Below, in pieces: positions 36,130 to 47,502 of a stretch of 64,000 bases of DNA. Below the pieces are notes generated by a model. That model saw only the letters and a program-made list of their open reading frames with translations. It did no database searches and was not told the DNA's origin. This DNA comes from Pseudomonas oleovorans subsp. oleovorans (lineage in GTDB: Bacteria > Pseudomonadota > Gammaproteobacteria > Pseudomonadales > Pseudomonadaceae). Position 1 is the first letter of the stretch; each line of letters begins with the position of its first letter. The stretch is taken from positions 1 to 64,000 of the forward strand of contig NZ_NIUB01000025.1 of assembly GCF_002197815.1 (NCBI RefSeq). Direction: 5' to 3'. The position numbers and the translations under genes are program-made.

Positions 36130-38313
36130 ATGAACAGCGAAGGACTCAACAGCGAAGTGCTCGACAATAACCCGCCTCAGGCTGAGGTGGTCGCCGAGAC
36201 GCCAGTGGTGGAAACTCCGCCGCCGGCCCCGATCCCCAGCCTGGATGACAGCAGCCTGTACATCCACCGTGAACTGTCGCAGCTGCAGTTCAATATCCGG
36301 GTGCTGGAGCAGGCGCTGGATGAGTCCTATCCGCTGCTCGAACGTCTGAAGTTCCTGCTGATCTTCTCCAGCAACCTCGACGAATTCTTCGAGATCCGCG
36401 TCGCCGGCCTGAAGAAACAGATCAATTTCGCCCGTGAACAGGCCGGTGCCGACGGCCTGCAGCCGCACCAGGCGCTGGCGCGCATCAGCGAACTGGTGCA
36501 CGAGCAGGTCGAGCGACAGTACGCCATTCTCAACGACACGCTATTCCCGGCGCTGGCCAAGCACAACATCAACTTCATCCGCCGGCGGTTCTGGACCACC
36601 AAGCTCAAGGCCTGGGTACGCCGCTACTTCCGCGACGAGATCGCGCCGATCATCACCCCCATCGGCCTCGACCCGACGCACCCCTTCCCGCTGCTGGTGA
36701 ACAAGAGCCTGAACTTCATCGTCGAACTTGAGGGCGTCGATGCCTTCGGTCGCGACTCCGGTCTGGCCATCATCCCGGCGCCACGCCTGCTGCCGCGTAT
36801 CATCAAGGTGCCGGAAGACGTCGGCGGCCCCGGCGACAACTACGTGTTCCTGTCGTCGATGATCCACGCCCACGCCGATGACCTGTTCCAGGGCATGAAG
36901 GTCAAGGGCTGCTACCAGTTCCGCCTGACCCGTAACGCCGACCTGTCGGTGGATACCGAGGACGTCGAAGACCTGGCCCGCGCCCTGCGCGGCGAGCTGT
37001 TCAGCCGTCGCTATGGCGATGCGGTGCGTCTGGAGGTGGTCGACACCTGCCCGAAACACCTGCGCGACCACCTGCTCAAGCAGTTTGGCCTGACCGAGGG
37101 CGAGCTGTATCAGGTCAACGGCCCGGTCAACCTGACCCGCCTGTTCAGCATCACCGGCCTGGATAACCGCCCGGAGCTGCAGTACGCGCCGTTTACCCCG
37201 GTGATCCCCAAGCTGCTGCAGAACGCAGAGAACATCTTCAGCGTGGTGAGCAAGCAGGACATCCTCCTGCTGCACCCCTTCGAGTCCTTCACCCCGGTGG
37301 TGGACCTGTTGCGCCAGGCGGCGAAAGACCCGCACGTGCTGGCGATCAAGCAGACGCTGTACCGCTCCGGGGCCAACTCGGAAATCGTCGATGCTCTGGT
37401 GGAGGCGGCGCGTAACGGCAAGGAGGTCACCGCGGTGATCGAGCTGCGTGCGCGCTTCGATGAAGAGTCCAACTTGGCCCTGGCCAGCCGTCTGCAGGCT
37501 GCCGGGGCGGTAGTCATCTATGGTGTGGTGGGCTTCAAGACCCACGCCAAGATGATGCTGATCCTGCGTCGCGAGAACGGCGAGATCGTCCGCTATGCAC
37601 ACTTGGGCACCGGCAACTACCACGCCGGCAACGCCAAGCTGTACACCGACTACAGCCTGCTCACCGCCGACGTGGCTCTGGGCGAGGACGTGTCGAAGCT
37701 GTTCAGCCAGCTGATTGGCATGGGCAAGACCCTGCGCATGAAGAAGCTGCTGCACGCGCCCTTCACCTTGAAGAAAACCCTGCTCGACCTGATCGCCAAG
37801 GAAACCGCCGCAGCGGCCGAAGGTAAGCCGGCGCACATCATCGCCAAGTTCAACTCGCTGACCGACCCCAAGGTGATCCGCGCGCTGTACAAGGCCAGCC
37901 AGACCGGGGTGAAGATTGACCTGGTGGTGCGCGGCATGTGCTGCCTGCGCCCGGGCATCGCCGGAGTGTCGCAGAACATCCAGGTGCGCTCGATCATCGG
38001 TCGCTTCCTCGAGCATACGCGGGTGTTCTACTTCCTCAATGGCGGTGACGAGAAGATCTACCTGTCCAGCGCCGACTGGATGGAGCGCAACCTCGACAAG
38101 CGTGTCGAGACCTGCTTCCCGGTGGAGGGCAAGAAACTCATCATGCGCGTAAAGAAGGAGTTGGAAAGCTACCTGACCGACAACACCCAGGCCTGGGTGT
38201 TGCAACCCGACGGCCGCTATGTACGGTTGCAGCCAACCGGTAACCAGAACCCGCGTAGCGCGCAGTCAGGCTTGCTGGAGAAACTGACCGCACCAGTGAT
38301 CGTGACGCGTTAA
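36130..38313 (+). CDS. ppk: Polyphosphate kinase 1
   Basis: PPK1 makes long-chain polyphosphate from ATP. The 727-residue enzyme has the N-terminal domain ([20 protein letters not shown]), the head domain, and two phospholipase-D-like catalytic domains. The autophosphorylated histidine is in [20 protein letters not shown], and LAIKQTLYR and [17 protein letters not shown] are clear. An acidic, proline-rich extension of about 35 residues precedes the conserved start. Close spacing to hemB suggests co-transcription. It is convergent with ppx, the degrading enzyme, across a repeat-rich gap. Confidence 0.97.
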   Translation: MNSEGLNSEVLDNNPPQAEVVAETPVVETPPPAPIPSLDDSSLYIHRELSQLQFNIRVLEQALDESYPLLERLKFLLIFSSNLDEFFEIRVAGLKKQINFAREQAGADGLQPHQALARISELVHEQVERQYAILNDTLFPALAKHNINFIRRRFWTTKLKAWVRRYFRDEIAPIITPIGLDPTHPFPLLVNKSLNFIVELEGVDAFGRDSGLAIIPAPRLLPRIIKVPEDVGGPGDNYVFLSSMIHAHADDLFQGMKVKGCYQFRLTRNADLSVDTEDVEDLARALRGELFSRRYGDAVRLEVVDTCPKHLRDHLLKQFGLTEGELYQVNGPVNLTRLFSITGLDNRPELQYAPFTPVIPKLLQNAENIFSVVSKQDILLLHPFESFTPVVDLLRQAAKDPHVLAIKQTLYRSGANSEIVDALVEAARNGKEVTAVIELRARFDEESNLALASRLQAAGAVVIYGVVGFKTHAKMMLILRRENGEIVRYAHLGTGNYHAGNAKLYTDYSLLTADVALGEDVSKLFSQLIGMGKTLRMKKLLHAPFTLKKTLLDLIAKETAAAAEGKPAHIIAKFNSLTDPKVIRALYKASQTGVKIDLVVRGMCCLRPGIAGVSQNIQVRSIIGRFLEHTRVFYFLNGGDEKIYLSSADWMERNLDKRVETCFPVEGKKLIMRVKKELESYLTDNTQAWVLQPDGRYVRLQPTGNQNPRSAQSGLLEKLTAPVIVTR

Positions 38314-38628
38314 AAAGGCCGCTTGCGGCCATCTGATGACCCTCTCCCATTTATGGGAGAGGGTGCCCGAAGGGCGGGAGAGGGCTTAGATGGCCGCGTG
38401 CCGTAGTTTTTTGAAGCACTTCCTACGCCGATGAGCGCCTGATCGCTGGCGATCAGGCCGTGGCGCGGAGCGGGGTGCCCGAAGTGCGGGAGAGGGGCTT
38501 TGTGGTCCTGGCGGGTTTCACCCGCCCTACAGGCCGAGCCGCGCCCCTAGGGTCTGTTGCCGTTTCGCGCACGGCTCGCGTCGAAACGGCAACAGACCCT
38601 AGGGTGCGCCATGTGTTCAGCCGGGGTA
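38314..38628. other. Repeat-filled gap between ppk and ppx
   Basis: This 315-base gap has no gene. Just after the ppk stop lies a GGCCGC/GCGGCC hairpin (about 38,318-38,331), a probable terminator. A CCCTCTCCC/GGGAGAGGG palindrome (about 38,339-38,362) follows, with degenerate repeats of GTGCCCGAAG-GCGGGAGAGGG near 38,363 and 38,475. A very strong inverted repeat occupies 38,545-38,604. Confidence 0.7.
38545..38604. repeat. 23-bp perfect inverted repeat
   Basis: Arms 38,545-38,567 and 38,582-38,604 are exact reverse complements, beginning CCCTAGGGTCTGTTGCCG, with a 14-base loop that itself can pair (CGC/GCG). It sits between the converging ppk and ppx genes and can act as a bidirectional terminator. 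Its perfection suggests recent spread or selection. Confidence 0.85.
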
Positions 38629-40131
38629 TCAGCGCACGCTCAACGTTAGATTGATACGCTTGAGCCATTCGGCTTCGGCTTCGAAGTCCGCCAGGGTCAG
38701 CGGGTTGGCGGCCAGCCAGCCTTCGGGAAAGACGATTTCCAGGCTGTTCTCACCGACCTTGAACTGCACTTCGGGCATGCTCTGCGTGCCGCGGATATGG
38801 TGGAAGAGGATGGCGAAGCGCAGCAGTACGCACAGGCGCATCAGCTTCACGCCTTCCTCGCCGAAGTCGGCGAACTTGTCCTTGGGAATGTTGCGCCGGT
38901 GGCCGCGCACCAGCAGCGCTAGCATCTGCTGATCCTGGCGCGAGAAACCGGCCAGGTCGGAGTGCTCGATCAGATAGGCGCCGTGCTTGTGGTACTGGTA
39001 GTGGGCGATATCCAGACCCACCTCGTGCACCTTGGCGCCCCAGCTGAGCAGTTCACGATGCCAGTCGTCGGTCAGCCCCCAATCATTGGCAACCTTGTCC
39101 AGCGCTGAAAGCGCCTTTGCCTCGACCCGAGCGGCTTGGTCGACATCGACGTGGTAGCGCTCCATGAACGCCGCCAGCGTGCGTTCGCGGACGTCCTCGT
39201 GCTGGTGGCGGCCAAGCAGGTCGTAGAGCACGCCTTCACGCAGAGCACCTTCGGAGTGGCTCATGCGCTGGATGTCGCAGGCATCGAAGATGGCTTCGAG
39301 AATCGCCAGGCCGGCGGGGAAGATGCCGCGGCGATCCGGCTTGATGCCGTCGAGGTCGAGCTTGTCCACCTCGCCCAGCTTGAACACCTTGCGCTTGAGC
39401 CAGGCCAGGCCTTCGGCGTTGACCTCGCCATTGCCCAGGCCGGCAGCCTTGGTCGTCAGGCCGATGGCCTTGATGGTGCCAGAGGCGCCGACGGCGTCCT
39501 CCCAGCCAAGGCGGCGCAGGCCGTGCTCGATGCCCATCAGTTCCAGGCGCGCAGCGGTGTAGGCCTGCGCATAGCGTGCCGGAGTGATCTTGCCGTCCTT
39601 GAAATAGCGCTGGGTGAAGCTGACGCAGCCCATCTGCAGGCTCTCGCGCAGCAGCGGCTCGAAGCGTTGGCCGATGATGAATTCGGTACTGCCGCCGCCA
39701 ATGTCGGCGACCAGGCGTTTGCCGGGCGTGTCGGCGATGCTGTGGGACACGCCCAGGTAGATCAGGCGGGCTTCCTCTCGGCCGGAAATCACTTCCACTT
39801 GGTGGCCGAGGATTTCTTCGGCGCGGCGGATGAACACCGCGCGGTTGCGCGCCTCACGCAGGGCGTTGGTGCCGACGATGCGCACGGCGCCTTCCGGCAG
39901 GGTGCTGGTCAGTTGGGCGAAGCGGCGCAGGCAATCCAGGCCGCGTTGCATCGCTTCTTCACTGAGCTGGCGCTCGTCATCCAGGCCTGCCGCCAGTTGC
40001 ACCTTGTCGCCGAGGCGCTCGAGGATGCGGATTTCATGATTGTCGGCCTTGGCCAAAACCATATGAAAACTGTTCGAGCCCAGGTCGATGGCGGCGATCA
40101 GGGGAAAACTCTCGGCAGGGGCTTGGGGCAT
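38629..40131 (-). CDS. ppx: Exopolyphosphatase
   Basis: Ppx hydrolyses polyphosphate from the ends and, with its GppA relatives, pppGpp. The 500-residue protein has the ASKHA fold: [16 protein letters not shown] at the N-terminus, [14 protein letters not shown], and [15 protein letters not shown] loops. A C-terminal HD-like domain follows (about 315-500; [30 protein letters not shown]). It faces ppk tail to tail. In the P. aeruginosa arrangement as I recall it, ppx is divergent from trxA; here the allA remnant lies between them. Confidence 0.96.
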   Translation of the reverse strand: MPQAPAESFPLIAAIDLGSNSFHMVLAKADNHEIRILERLGDKVQLAAGLDDERQLSEEAMQRGLDCLRRFAQLTSTLPEGAVRIVGTNALREARNRAVFIRRAEEILGHQVEVISGREEARLIYLGVSHSIADTPGKRLVADIGGGSTEFIIGQRFEPLLRESLQMGCVSFTQRYFKDGKITPARYAQAYTAARLELMGIEHGLRRLGWEDAVGASGTIKAIGLTTKAAGLGNGEVNAEGLAWLKRKVFKLGEVDKLDLDGIKPDRRGIFPAGLAILEAIFDACDIQRMSHSEGALREGVLYDLLGRHQHEDVRERTLAAFMERYHVDVDQAARVEAKALSALDKVANDWGLTDDWHRELLSWGAKVHEVGLDIAHYQYHKHGAYLIEHSDLAGFSRQDQQMLALLVRGHRRNIPKDKFADFGEEGVKLMRLCVLLRFAILFHHIRGTQSMPEVQFKVGENSLEIVFPEGWLAANPLTLADFEAEAEWLKRINLTLSVR

Positions 40132-40229
40132 GATTGCGGCATCTCGTTCGATTTCCGCGCCATCGTGCCACGACTGAGCGCATGAGCCAACGCATTCGGA
40201 TGTCGTACGAAACTGGTCTAGAACTGTGG

Positions 40230-40739
40230 TTATCGCAGGTTCAGCACGCTCAGCGGCTGTTTCAGAAGCTGTTCGTCGCAGTTGTGACCCTCGCCGCCGC
40301 GGTCCACCACCAGGAAGCGTCCAGGGTGTTGCAGACAGAGTAACGGGTGGTGCCAGGTGCCGCGGGCGTAGTTCACGCCCTGGTCTGGCGCGCTGATGAA
40401 GGCGCGGATCTGCGACTCGTCCAGGTCGCCGGGTGGGGCGACGACGATCAGCATGCGCCCACCGTCCACTGGATAAAAGGCCTGGCTGCCCAGCGGGTGG
40501 CGTTCGAGCATGCCGATGGCGATGGGCGCGTGCCAGGCCCTGCCCTCGAACAGGTTGACCAGGGTGCGCGGCGCCTCGCCGGCCAGCTCCACTTTGGCCA
40601 GGTCGTGGTAGCGCGTGGTGGTCCCGGCGTTGATCGGGAAGGCCGTGGCACCGGCCGTCTCGATCACCTCGCCGAAGGGCGCGAAGGCCGCGCGGGTCAG
40701 CGGCTCGATGCGCAGCGGTAGGGGCGCCGGCGCGTTCAC
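40230..40739 (-). CDS. allA: Ureidoglycolate lyase
   Basis: AllA splits ureidoglycolate to glyoxylate and urea at the end of allantoin breakdown. The 169-residue protein has the family pattern [42 protein letters not shown] and the cupin-like [14 protein letters not shown] with the active-site histidines. It appears intact. The start is GTG and overlaps the stop of the ABC ATPase fragment (GTGA). With its former transporter and regulator partners broken, it may no longer be expressed usefully; no other allantoin gene is present nearby. Confidence 0.9.
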   Translation of the reverse strand: MNAPAPLPLRIEPLTRAAFAPFGEVIETAGATAFPINAGTTTRYHDLAKVELAGEAPRTLVNLFEGRAWHAPIAIGMLERHPLGSQAFYPVDGGRMLIVVAPPGDLDESQIRAFISAPDQGVNYARGTWHHPLLCLQHPGRFLVVDRGGEGHNCDEQLLKQPLSVLNLR

Positions 40740-41044
40740 AGGTTCACCGAGCCGATGAAATTGCTCAGCTCTTCGGTCTGCGGGGCGGCGAACAGCGCTT
40801 TCGGATCGCCGATCTCATGCACCTTGCCATGGTGCATGAACACCAGCTTGTTACCCACTTCGCGGGCGAAGCGCATCTCGTGGGTGACCATGATCAGGGT
40901 CATGCCCTCGCTGGCCAGTTGCTTGACCACTGCCAGTACCTCGTTGACCAACTCCGGATCGAGCGCCGAGGTGATCTCGTCGCACAGCAGCACCTTGGGC
41001 GACATGGCCAGGGCGCGGGCGATGGCCACGCGAAAGCGCTGGGC
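40736..41044 (-). pseudogene. 3' fragment of an amino-acid-type ABC transporter ATPase
   Basis: Only the C-terminal third of a GlnQ/HisP-type ATPase remains. The reading frame begins mid-gene at AQRFRVAIARAL, the residues that normally follow the LSGGQ signature, and continues through Walker B (VLLCDEITSALDPELV), the H-loop (MVTHEMRFAREVG) and the terminus IGDPKALF. Walker A, the Q-loop and the signature are missing. Homology stops at about 41,044, exactly where a GntR regulator fragment starts on the other strand, so this is a deletion product and cannot bind ATP. Confidence 0.88.
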
Positions 41045-41568
41045 TGGTCAGCGTGCAAGCCGGCAAGGGTGTGTTCGTTCAGGAACCGACCAGGGCGGAG
41101 GTGGCCGGCGCTTTCGCCTGGCCCTTCGCCGCGCAGGTGTCGGCGGCCGATACCTTTCAGTTGCGCTTCGCCCTGGAGGGCTTTGCCTGTGGTCTGGCGG
41201 CCGGGGTGATGACCGCCGAGGTGCTGGACATTCTCGAAGACAACGTCGAGCAGATGCGCCGCGAGCTGCGTGCAGGCGATTTCGAGCAGGCCAACCGGCT
41301 GGATTTCGAGTTTCACCAGCGTATTCTCGCCGCCAGCGGCAACCAGGCGATGTTCGCCCTGGTCACCTCCAGCGCCGAGATCTTCCTGGAAAGTCAGAAG
41401 CTGCCGTTCATCCGCCCGGAGCGTGCGCAGGAAACCTGGCAGGAGCATCGAAAGATCCTCAAGGCCCTGGCCCGGCATGCCGCCGGCCCGGCACAGAAAG
41501 CCATGCAGCAGCACATCCGCGCGGCAGCGCTGCGTACTGGAATAGCCTTCATCACGCTTGGTGATTGA
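41041..41568 (+). pseudogene. 3' fragment of a GntR/FadR-type regulator (FCD domain only)
   Basis: The frame GLVSVQAGKGVFVQE corresponds to the end of the GntR winged helix, followed by a full FCD effector domain (RFALEGFACGLAA, LDFEFHQRILAASGNQAMFALV, EHRKILKALARHAA). The DNA-recognition helices are absent, and there is no proper start codon; GTG at 41,053 is the first possible one. The gene was cut at the same point as the ABC ATPase fragment. It lies upstream of trxA on the same strand. It cannot work as a repressor. Confidence 0.85.
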
Positions 41569-41620
41569 AACTATTGAGTGGCTCAATCGCCAGTGCCTTT
41601 CGGTGTCAGGCAAGCCGGGC

Positions 41621-41626
41621 TATGAT
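41621..41626 (+). promoter_or_regulatory. Putative -10 box of trxA
   Basis: TATGAT lies 113 bases before the trxA ATG; the -35 region has only a poor match. A GTCGC/GCGAC palindrome (about 41,677-41,688) is in the leader. Confidence 0.35.
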
Positions 41627-41739
41627 GTCGCCACTTTTTGGTTGCCTGCTATCTTTGGCGGCAACCTTTCGGGCCGTCGCAAGCGACGTCAAAAATTCCT
41701 CCCGGCAATTTTTTGCTTCCGAATATACGGAGACTCCTC

Positions 41740-42066
41740 ATGAGCGAATTCATCACCAACGTCAGCGACGCCAGCTTCGACCAGGACGTCATCCAGGCTG
41801 AAGGTCCGGTTCTGGTCGACTATTGGGCTGAGTGGTGCGGCCCGTGCAAGATGATTGCACCGGTACTCGACGAGATCGCCAAGGAATACCAAGGCAAGCT
41901 GAAGATCTGCAAACTGAACATCGACGAGAACCAGGAAACCCCGCCGAAGTACGGCGTACGTGGTATCCCGACCCTGATGCTGTTCAAGAACGGCAACGTC
42001 GAAGCGACCAAGGTTGGCGCGCTGTCCAAGTCGCAGCTGGCAGCCTTCCTCGACAGCAACATCTAA
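41740..42066 (+). CDS. trxA: Thioredoxin 1
   Basis: TrxA is the general cytoplasmic dithiol reductant. The 108-residue protein has the active site W32-C33-G34-P35-C36 and the cis-proline segment [12 protein letters not shown]. Length and sequence are typical of E. coli-type thioredoxin. The ATG follows CGGAGACTCCTC. The longer frame beginning at 41,638 has no homology. It is separated from rho by a palindrome and a terminator, as usual for this pair. Confidence 0.97.
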   Translation: MSEFITNVSDASFDQDVIQAEGPVLVDYWAEWCGPCKMIAPVLDEIAKEYQGKLKICKLNIDENQETPPKYGVRGIPTLMLFKNGNVEATKVGALSKSQLAAFLDSNI

Positions 42067-42069
42067 AGA

Positions 42070-42137
42070 GTAGGGTGGGCTTTAGCCCACCGAGCTGTTC
42101 GCAGGTGGCGTGCTGGTGGGCTGAAGCCCACCCTACA
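42070..42137. repeat. GTAGGGTGGGC palindrome after trxA
   Basis: The outer arms GTAGGGTGGGCT and GCCCACCCTAC enclose an inner GTGGGC-TTTA-GCCCAC hairpin. It is related to the tandem pair at 32,087-32,264. It starts four bases after the trxA stop. Confidence 0.75.
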
Positions 42138-42160
42138 CCTCTGAGGCAAGTCGCTCTGGA

Positions 42161-42192
42161 AGACCCTGCTTTTTGCGGGGTTTTTCGTTTTT
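42161..42192 (+). terminator. Intrinsic terminator of trxA
   Basis: The stem ACCCTGC / GCGGGGT with a TTTTT loop is followed by TTTTTCGTTTTT, a standard Rho-independent signal. Confidence 0.88.
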
Positions 42193-42245
42193 AGGGCTAG
42201 ACGCTGTTTTTTCACGGTGTTAAATTCGATCCCGCTGTATCCTCC

Positions 42246-42373
42246 ATGCAGCTCTCTGCACGCCGTCGCCGATTCATTCCTATACGAATTCGTTCGCGAT
42301 CCTGTCGCCTTCTCTGCGGCGCGGCCTCTCAAGCTAACAGCTTTCTTCTCCTCTCGATGATCACGTCATTCCT

Positions 42374-42377
<4 letters not shown>
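42246..42377 (+). CDS. Possible rho leader ORF, 43 aa
   Basis: A 44-codon frame in the rho leader starts ATGCAGCTCTCTGCACG, is arginine-rich ([19 protein letters not shown]) and ends with a TGA that overlaps the rho ATG (ATGA). E. coli has a leader peptide gene, rhoL, ahead of rho, but I cannot show homology. No good ribosome site precedes it and it uses several rare codons (ATA, CGA), so it may be chance. The region is also C- and pyrimidine-rich (about 42,301-42,356), which would suit autoregulation by Rho. Confidence 0.25.
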
Positions 42378-43633
<1,256 letters not shown>

Positions 43634-43650
43634 GCGCTTCATGTCTTGCC

Positions 43651-43676
43651 ACAAGGCCGGGGAAACCCGGCCTTGT
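43651..43676 (+). terminator. Hairpin after rho
   Basis: The 11-base perfect stem ACAAGGCCGGG / CCCGGCCTTGT has a GAAA tetraloop, 18 bases after the rho stop. CGTATCT follows, so the T-tract is poor, but the stem is very strong. Confidence 0.7.
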
Positions 43677-43766
43677 CGTATCTGGAGGCGTTCAAGCCTT
43701 CTGAAAGCCCGACTTCGGCGCTAAACTTTGCGGCCGACTCTTGCCTGTCCGACACGAGGCTCCTGC

Positions 43767-45233
43767 ATGCAGTATCGCGACCTGCGCGACTTCATCCGTG
43801 AACTGGAAAAGCGCGGTGAACTCAAGCGCATCCAGACCCCGGTATCGCCCGTTCTGGAGATGACCGAAATCTGCGACCGCACCCTGCGCAAGGGCGGCCC
43901 GGCGCTGCTGTTCGAAAAGCCCACAGGCTTCGATGTGCCGGTGCTCGGCAACCTGTTCGGTACGCCCAAGCGCGTGGCGCTGGGCATGGGCGCCGAGGAT
44001 GTCTCCGAGCTGCGCGAAATCGGCAAGCTGCTGGCCTTTCTCAAGGAGCCGGAGCCGCCGAAGGGGCTGAAGGATGCCTGGAGCAAGCTGCCGATCTTCA
44101 AGAAGGTTATTTCCATGGCACCCAAGGTGGTCAAGGATGCGCCGTGCCATGAGGTGATCGAGGAGGGCGATGACGTCGACCTCGGCAAACTGCCGATCCA
44201 GCACTGCTGGCCGGGTGACGTGGCGCCGCTGATCACCTGGGGCCTGACCATCACCAAGGGCCCGAACAAGGAACGGCAGAACCTCGGCATCTACCGCCAG
44301 CAGGTGATCGGCCGCAACAAGGTGATCATGCGCTGGCTCAGCCACCGTGGTGGCGCGCTGGATTACCGCGAGTGGTGCCAGAAGCATCCGGACAAGCCTT
44401 ATCCGGTGTGCGTCGCCTTGGGCGCCGACCCGGCGACCATTCTCGGCGCCGTGACGCCAGTGCCCGATACCCTCTCCGAATACGCTTTCGCCGGCCTCTT
44501 GCGCGGCCATCGCACCGAGCTGATCAAGGCGGTTGGCAGCGAGCTGCAGGTGCCGGCCAGTGCCGAGATCGTGCTGGAGGGTGTGATCCATCCGGGCGAG
44601 ACCGCACCGGAAGGCCCCTACGGCGATCACACCGGCTACTACAACGAGGTCGACACCTTCCCGGTGTTCACCGTCGAGCGTATTACCCGTCGCCGCGAGC
44701 CGATCTATCACAGCACCTACACCGGCCGGCCGCCGGATGAGCCGGCGATCCTCGGCGTGGCGCTGAACGAAGTGTTCGTGCCGATCCTGCAGAAGCAGTT
44801 CCCCGAGATCACCGATTTCTACCTGCCGCCGGAAGGCTGTTCCTACCGCATGGCGGTGGTGACCATGAAGAAGCAGTATCCGGGCCACGCCAAGCGGGTA
44901 ATGCTCGGTGTGTGGTCGTTCCTGCGCCAGTTCATGTACACCAAGTTCGTTATCGTCACCGACGACGATATCAACGCACGGGACTGGAATGACGTGATCT
45001 GGGCGATTACCACGCGCATGGACCCCAAGCGCGACACGGTGATGATCGACAACACACCGATCGACTACCTCGACTTCGCCTCGCCGATCTCCGGCCTCGG
45101 TTCGAAGATGGGCCTGGACGCCACCCACAAGTGGCCGGGCGAGACCACCCGCGAATGGGGCCGCGCCATCGAGAAGGATCCCGCCGTGGTGGCGCGTGTC
45201 GACGCGCTGTGGAGCGAGCTGGGAATCGATTGA
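43767..45233 (+). CDS. ubiD: 4-hydroxy-3-polyprenylbenzoate decarboxylase UbiD
   Basis: UbiD decarboxylates the polyprenyl-hydroxybenzoate intermediate of ubiquinone using prenylated FMN supplied by UbiX. The 488-residue protein has [22 protein letters not shown], the cofactor region [20 protein letters not shown], the catalytic acidic segment [20 protein letters not shown], and [15 protein letters not shown]. The ATG at 43,767 starts the conserved N-terminus; a frame 39 bases longer has no homology. Its stop overlaps the next gene by one base (TGATG). Confidence 0.97.
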   Translation: MQYRDLRDFIRELEKRGELKRIQTPVSPVLEMTEICDRTLRKGGPALLFEKPTGFDVPVLGNLFGTPKRVALGMGAEDVSELREIGKLLAFLKEPEPPKGLKDAWSKLPIFKKVISMAPKVVKDAPCHEVIEEGDDVDLGKLPIQHCWPGDVAPLITWGLTITKGPNKERQNLGIYRQQVIGRNKVIMRWLSHRGGALDYREWCQKHPDKPYPVCVALGADPATILGAVTPVPDTLSEYAFAGLLRGHRTELIKAVGSELQVPASAEIVLEGVIHPGETAPEGPYGDHTGYYNEVDTFPVFTVERITRRREPIYHSTYTGRPPDEPAILGVALNEVFVPILQKQFPEITDFYLPPEGCSYRMAVVTMKKQYPGHAKRVMLGVWSFLRQFMYTKFVIVTDDDINARDWNDVIWAITTRMDPKRDTVMIDNTPIDYLDFASPISGLGSKMGLDATHKWPGETTREWGRAIEKDPAVVARVDALWSELGID

Positions 45234-46201
45234 TGAATGTCACCCTGCAACCTTCCGGCGTCACTCTCGCGCTGCAGCCAGGCGAACGCATTCTCGATGG
45301 CGCCCGGCGCCTGGGCTACGACTGCCCGCAGAGCTGCCGCAACGGCAACTGCCATATCTGCGCCGCGCTGCTGGTCGAGGGCCGAGTGCGCCAAGCCGGC
45401 GCCGAGCTGGATCACGGCGAGCTGTTCACCTGCCTGGCCGAGCCGCTGGAAGACTGCGTGCTGCACTGGGATGGCGTGCTGGCTCCGGGTGAGTTGCCGG
45501 TGCGCGAGCTGAGCTGCCAGGTGACCGAATGCCAGGCCGTGGGCGGCGACGTGTTCCGCGTGAGCCTGCGCACCCCAGCCGGCAAGGCGCCGCGTTATCA
45601 CGCCGGGCAGTACCTGCTGCTGCAGCGCCCGGATGGCGAGATGGCGGCCTTCTCCCTGGCTTCGGCGCCGCACGCCGGGCGTGAGTTGGAGCTGCACATC
45701 CTCGCCCGCGAAGACAGCAGCATTGCCCTGCTGGAGCATCTGCGCCGCACCGGCATGGCTCGCGTGCAGATGCCCTACGGTGACACCCACCTCGCCGACC
45801 TGCCCGATGGGCCGCTGGTGCTGATCGCTGCCGGCACTGGCATGGGCCAGATGCACAGCCTGATCGAGCACTGCCGCGCGGCGGGTTTTGCCCATCCGGT
45901 GCATCTGTACTGGGGCGCGCGTCGGCCCGAGGATTTCTACGAACTGCCACATTGGGCCGAGTGGCAACAGCTGGATAATCTGCACCTGCATCAGGTGGTC
46001 AGCGACCAGTGTGGCTGGCCGGGTCGTTGCGGCCTGCTGCACGAAGCGGTGCGCGAGGATTTCCCCAACCTCAAGGCGCTGCACGTCTACGCCAGCGGTT
46101 CACCAGCCATGGTCTACGCCACGCTCGATGCGCTGGTCGAAGCCGGGATGGATGCCCACCAGATGCGCGCCGATGTGTTCGCCTACGCGCCGCGAAGTTG
46201 A
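45233..46201 (+). CDS. 2Fe-2S ferredoxin / FAD-NAD(P)H reductase
   Basis: The 322-residue protein has an N-terminal plant-type ferredoxin domain (1-90) with cysteines in CPQSCRNGNCHIC and LFTC. It is followed by a ferredoxin-NADP reductase-type FAD/NAD module (about 95-320; GQYLLLQ, FSLASAP, LIAAGTGMGQM, CGPP-like ASGSPAM). Close relatives are labelled CDP-6-deoxy-delta-3,4-glucoseen reductase, probably by distant similarity. Coupling to ubiD suggests it supplies electrons in quinone or flavin metabolism, which is inference. Confidence 0.88.
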   Translation: MNVTLQPSGVTLALQPGERILDGARRLGYDCPQSCRNGNCHICAALLVEGRVRQAGAELDHGELFTCLAEPLEDCVLHWDGVLAPGELPVRELSCQVTECQAVGGDVFRVSLRTPAGKAPRYHAGQYLLLQRPDGEMAAFSLASAPHAGRELELHILAREDSSIALLEHLRRTGMARVQMPYGDTHLADLPDGPLVLIAAGTGMGQMHSLIEHCRAAGFAHPVHLYWGARRPEDFYELPHWAEWQQLDNLHLHQVVSDQCGWPGRCGLLHEAVREDFPNLKALHVYASGSPAMVYATLDALVEAGMDAHQMRADVFAYAPRS

Positions 46202-46247
46202 ATTAACAAGCTAATGTCTGTCAGTTAAGCGTCGACGCTGCCAATGG

Positions 46248-46320
46248 GTAGGAGCGGCGCCCCGCCGCGAACCAGGGCGATACGCGATTGAAAAGCTTCG
46301 CCCCGGGGCGGGGCTCCTAC
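46248..46320. repeat. REP/BIME-type palindrome, family A copy 2
   Basis: GTAGGAGCGGCGCCCCGCCGCG pairs with CGCCCCGGGGCGGGGCTCCTAC. Flanking bases TCAGTTAAGCGTCGACGCTG are shared with copy 3, so the unit is longer than the palindrome. It lies between the convergent reductase and quinone oxidoreductase genes. Confidence 0.8.
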
Positions 46321-46366
46321 GAAAGACCGCTTTGGCAAGCTTATCTGATCGGCATTAGCTGCACCG

Positions 46367-47347
46367 TCAGCGAACGGTTACTACCACCTTGCCCACTGCC
46401 TTGCGCTGGCCGAGGGTAGCGATGGCCTCGCCACCACGCTCCAGCGGGAAAGTTTGCGAGACCAGCGGCTTGAGCTTGCCTTCGGCATGCCAGGCGAACA
46501 GCTGCTGGAAGTTCGCGGCGTTGTCCTGCGGCTGGCGCTGGGCGAAGGAGCCCCAGAATACGCCGACCAGGGAGGCGCCCTTGAGCAGCGGCAGGTTGGC
46601 CGGCAGCGCCGGGATACCGCCGCCGGCAGCGAAGCCCACCACCAGGAAACGGCCGTTCCAGGCGATGCTGCGGAAGGCTTCCTCGAACAGCGTGCCGCCT
46701 ACCGGGTCGTAGATCACGTCCACGCCCTGGCCGCCGGTGAGTTTCTTCACCTCGTCCTTGAGGCTTTGTTCGCTGTAGTTGATCAGGTCGTCGGCGCCGG
46801 CCTTGCGCGCCACTTCCAGTTTCTCGGCGCTGCTCGCCGCAGCGATGACCTTGGCGCCCATGGCCTTGCCGATCTCCACCGCGGCCAGGCCGACGCCACC
46901 GGAGGCGCCGAGCACAAGCAGGGTTTCGCCCGGTTGCAGGTTGGCGCGCTGCTTGAGAGCGTGCATCGAGGTGCCGTAGGTCATGCCGAAGGCTGCCGCG
47001 GTGGTCAGATCCATGCTCTTGGGCACTGGCAGCACGTTGTAGGCCGGCACGGCGACTTCTTCGGCGAAGCCGCCCCAGCCAGTCAGCGCCATCACCCGGT
47101 CACCGGCGCGCAGATGGCTGACTTTCTCGCCCACGGTCTTGACCACGCCGGCTACCTCGCCGCCCGGGGCGAAGGGGAAGGGCGGCTTGAACTGGTATTT
47201 GCCTTCGATGATCAGTGTGTCGGGGAAGTTGACCCCGGCGGCCTGCACCTCGATCAGCACCTCGTTCTTCTTCGGTTCGGGGCTTGGCAGGTCTTCCAGT
47301 ACCAGGGTGTCGGCAGGGCCGAAGGCTTTGCACAGCAGGGCTTTCAT
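46367..47347 (-). CDS. NADPH:quinone oxidoreductase-type MDR protein
   Basis: This is a 326-residue medium-chain dehydrogenase/reductase without zinc ligands: GPADTLVLEDLPSPEP, AAGVNFPDTLIIEGKY, PFAPGGEVAGVV, the NADPH loop LLVLGASGGVGLAAVEIGKAMGA, and DPVGGTLFEEAFRSIAWNGRFLVVGFAAG. It probably reduces quinones or enones. Two ATGs are nine bases apart; I chose the inner one (MKALLCK) because AGAGGA is ideally spaced from it, whereas it touches the outer ATG. Confidence 0.92.
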   Translation of the reverse strand: MKALLCKAFGPADTLVLEDLPSPEPKKNEVLIEVQAAGVNFPDTLIIEGKYQFKPPFPFAPGGEVAGVVKTVGEKVSHLRAGDRVMALTGWGGFAEEVAVPAYNVLPVPKSMDLTTAAAFGMTYGTSMHALKQRANLQPGETLLVLGASGGVGLAAVEIGKAMGAKVIAAASSAEKLEVARKAGADDLINYSEQSLKDEVKKLTGGQGVDVIYDPVGGTLFEEAFRSIAWNGRFLVVGFAAGGGIPALPANLPLLKGASLVGVFWGSFAQRQPQDNAANFQQLFAWHAEGKLKPLVSQTFPLERGGEAIATLGQRKAVGKVVVTVR

Positions 47348-47502
47348 GAAGGTCATTCCTCTTGCAGGGTGCCATGCAGTGTAGAAAGCGCCCGCCGAGG
47401 GTCAACGAGCATGCCGATGCCTGATAGGTCGGCATAAGCGTCGGGCTTGGGTGCTGGCGTGGGGATGGCTATGCTAGGCACATCCCCGATGGAGTGCCGA
47501 AC

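Noticed and set aside
36541..38205. 554-codon open frame antisense to ppk
   Set aside because: No start context and no family motifs; ppk is intact on the other strand.
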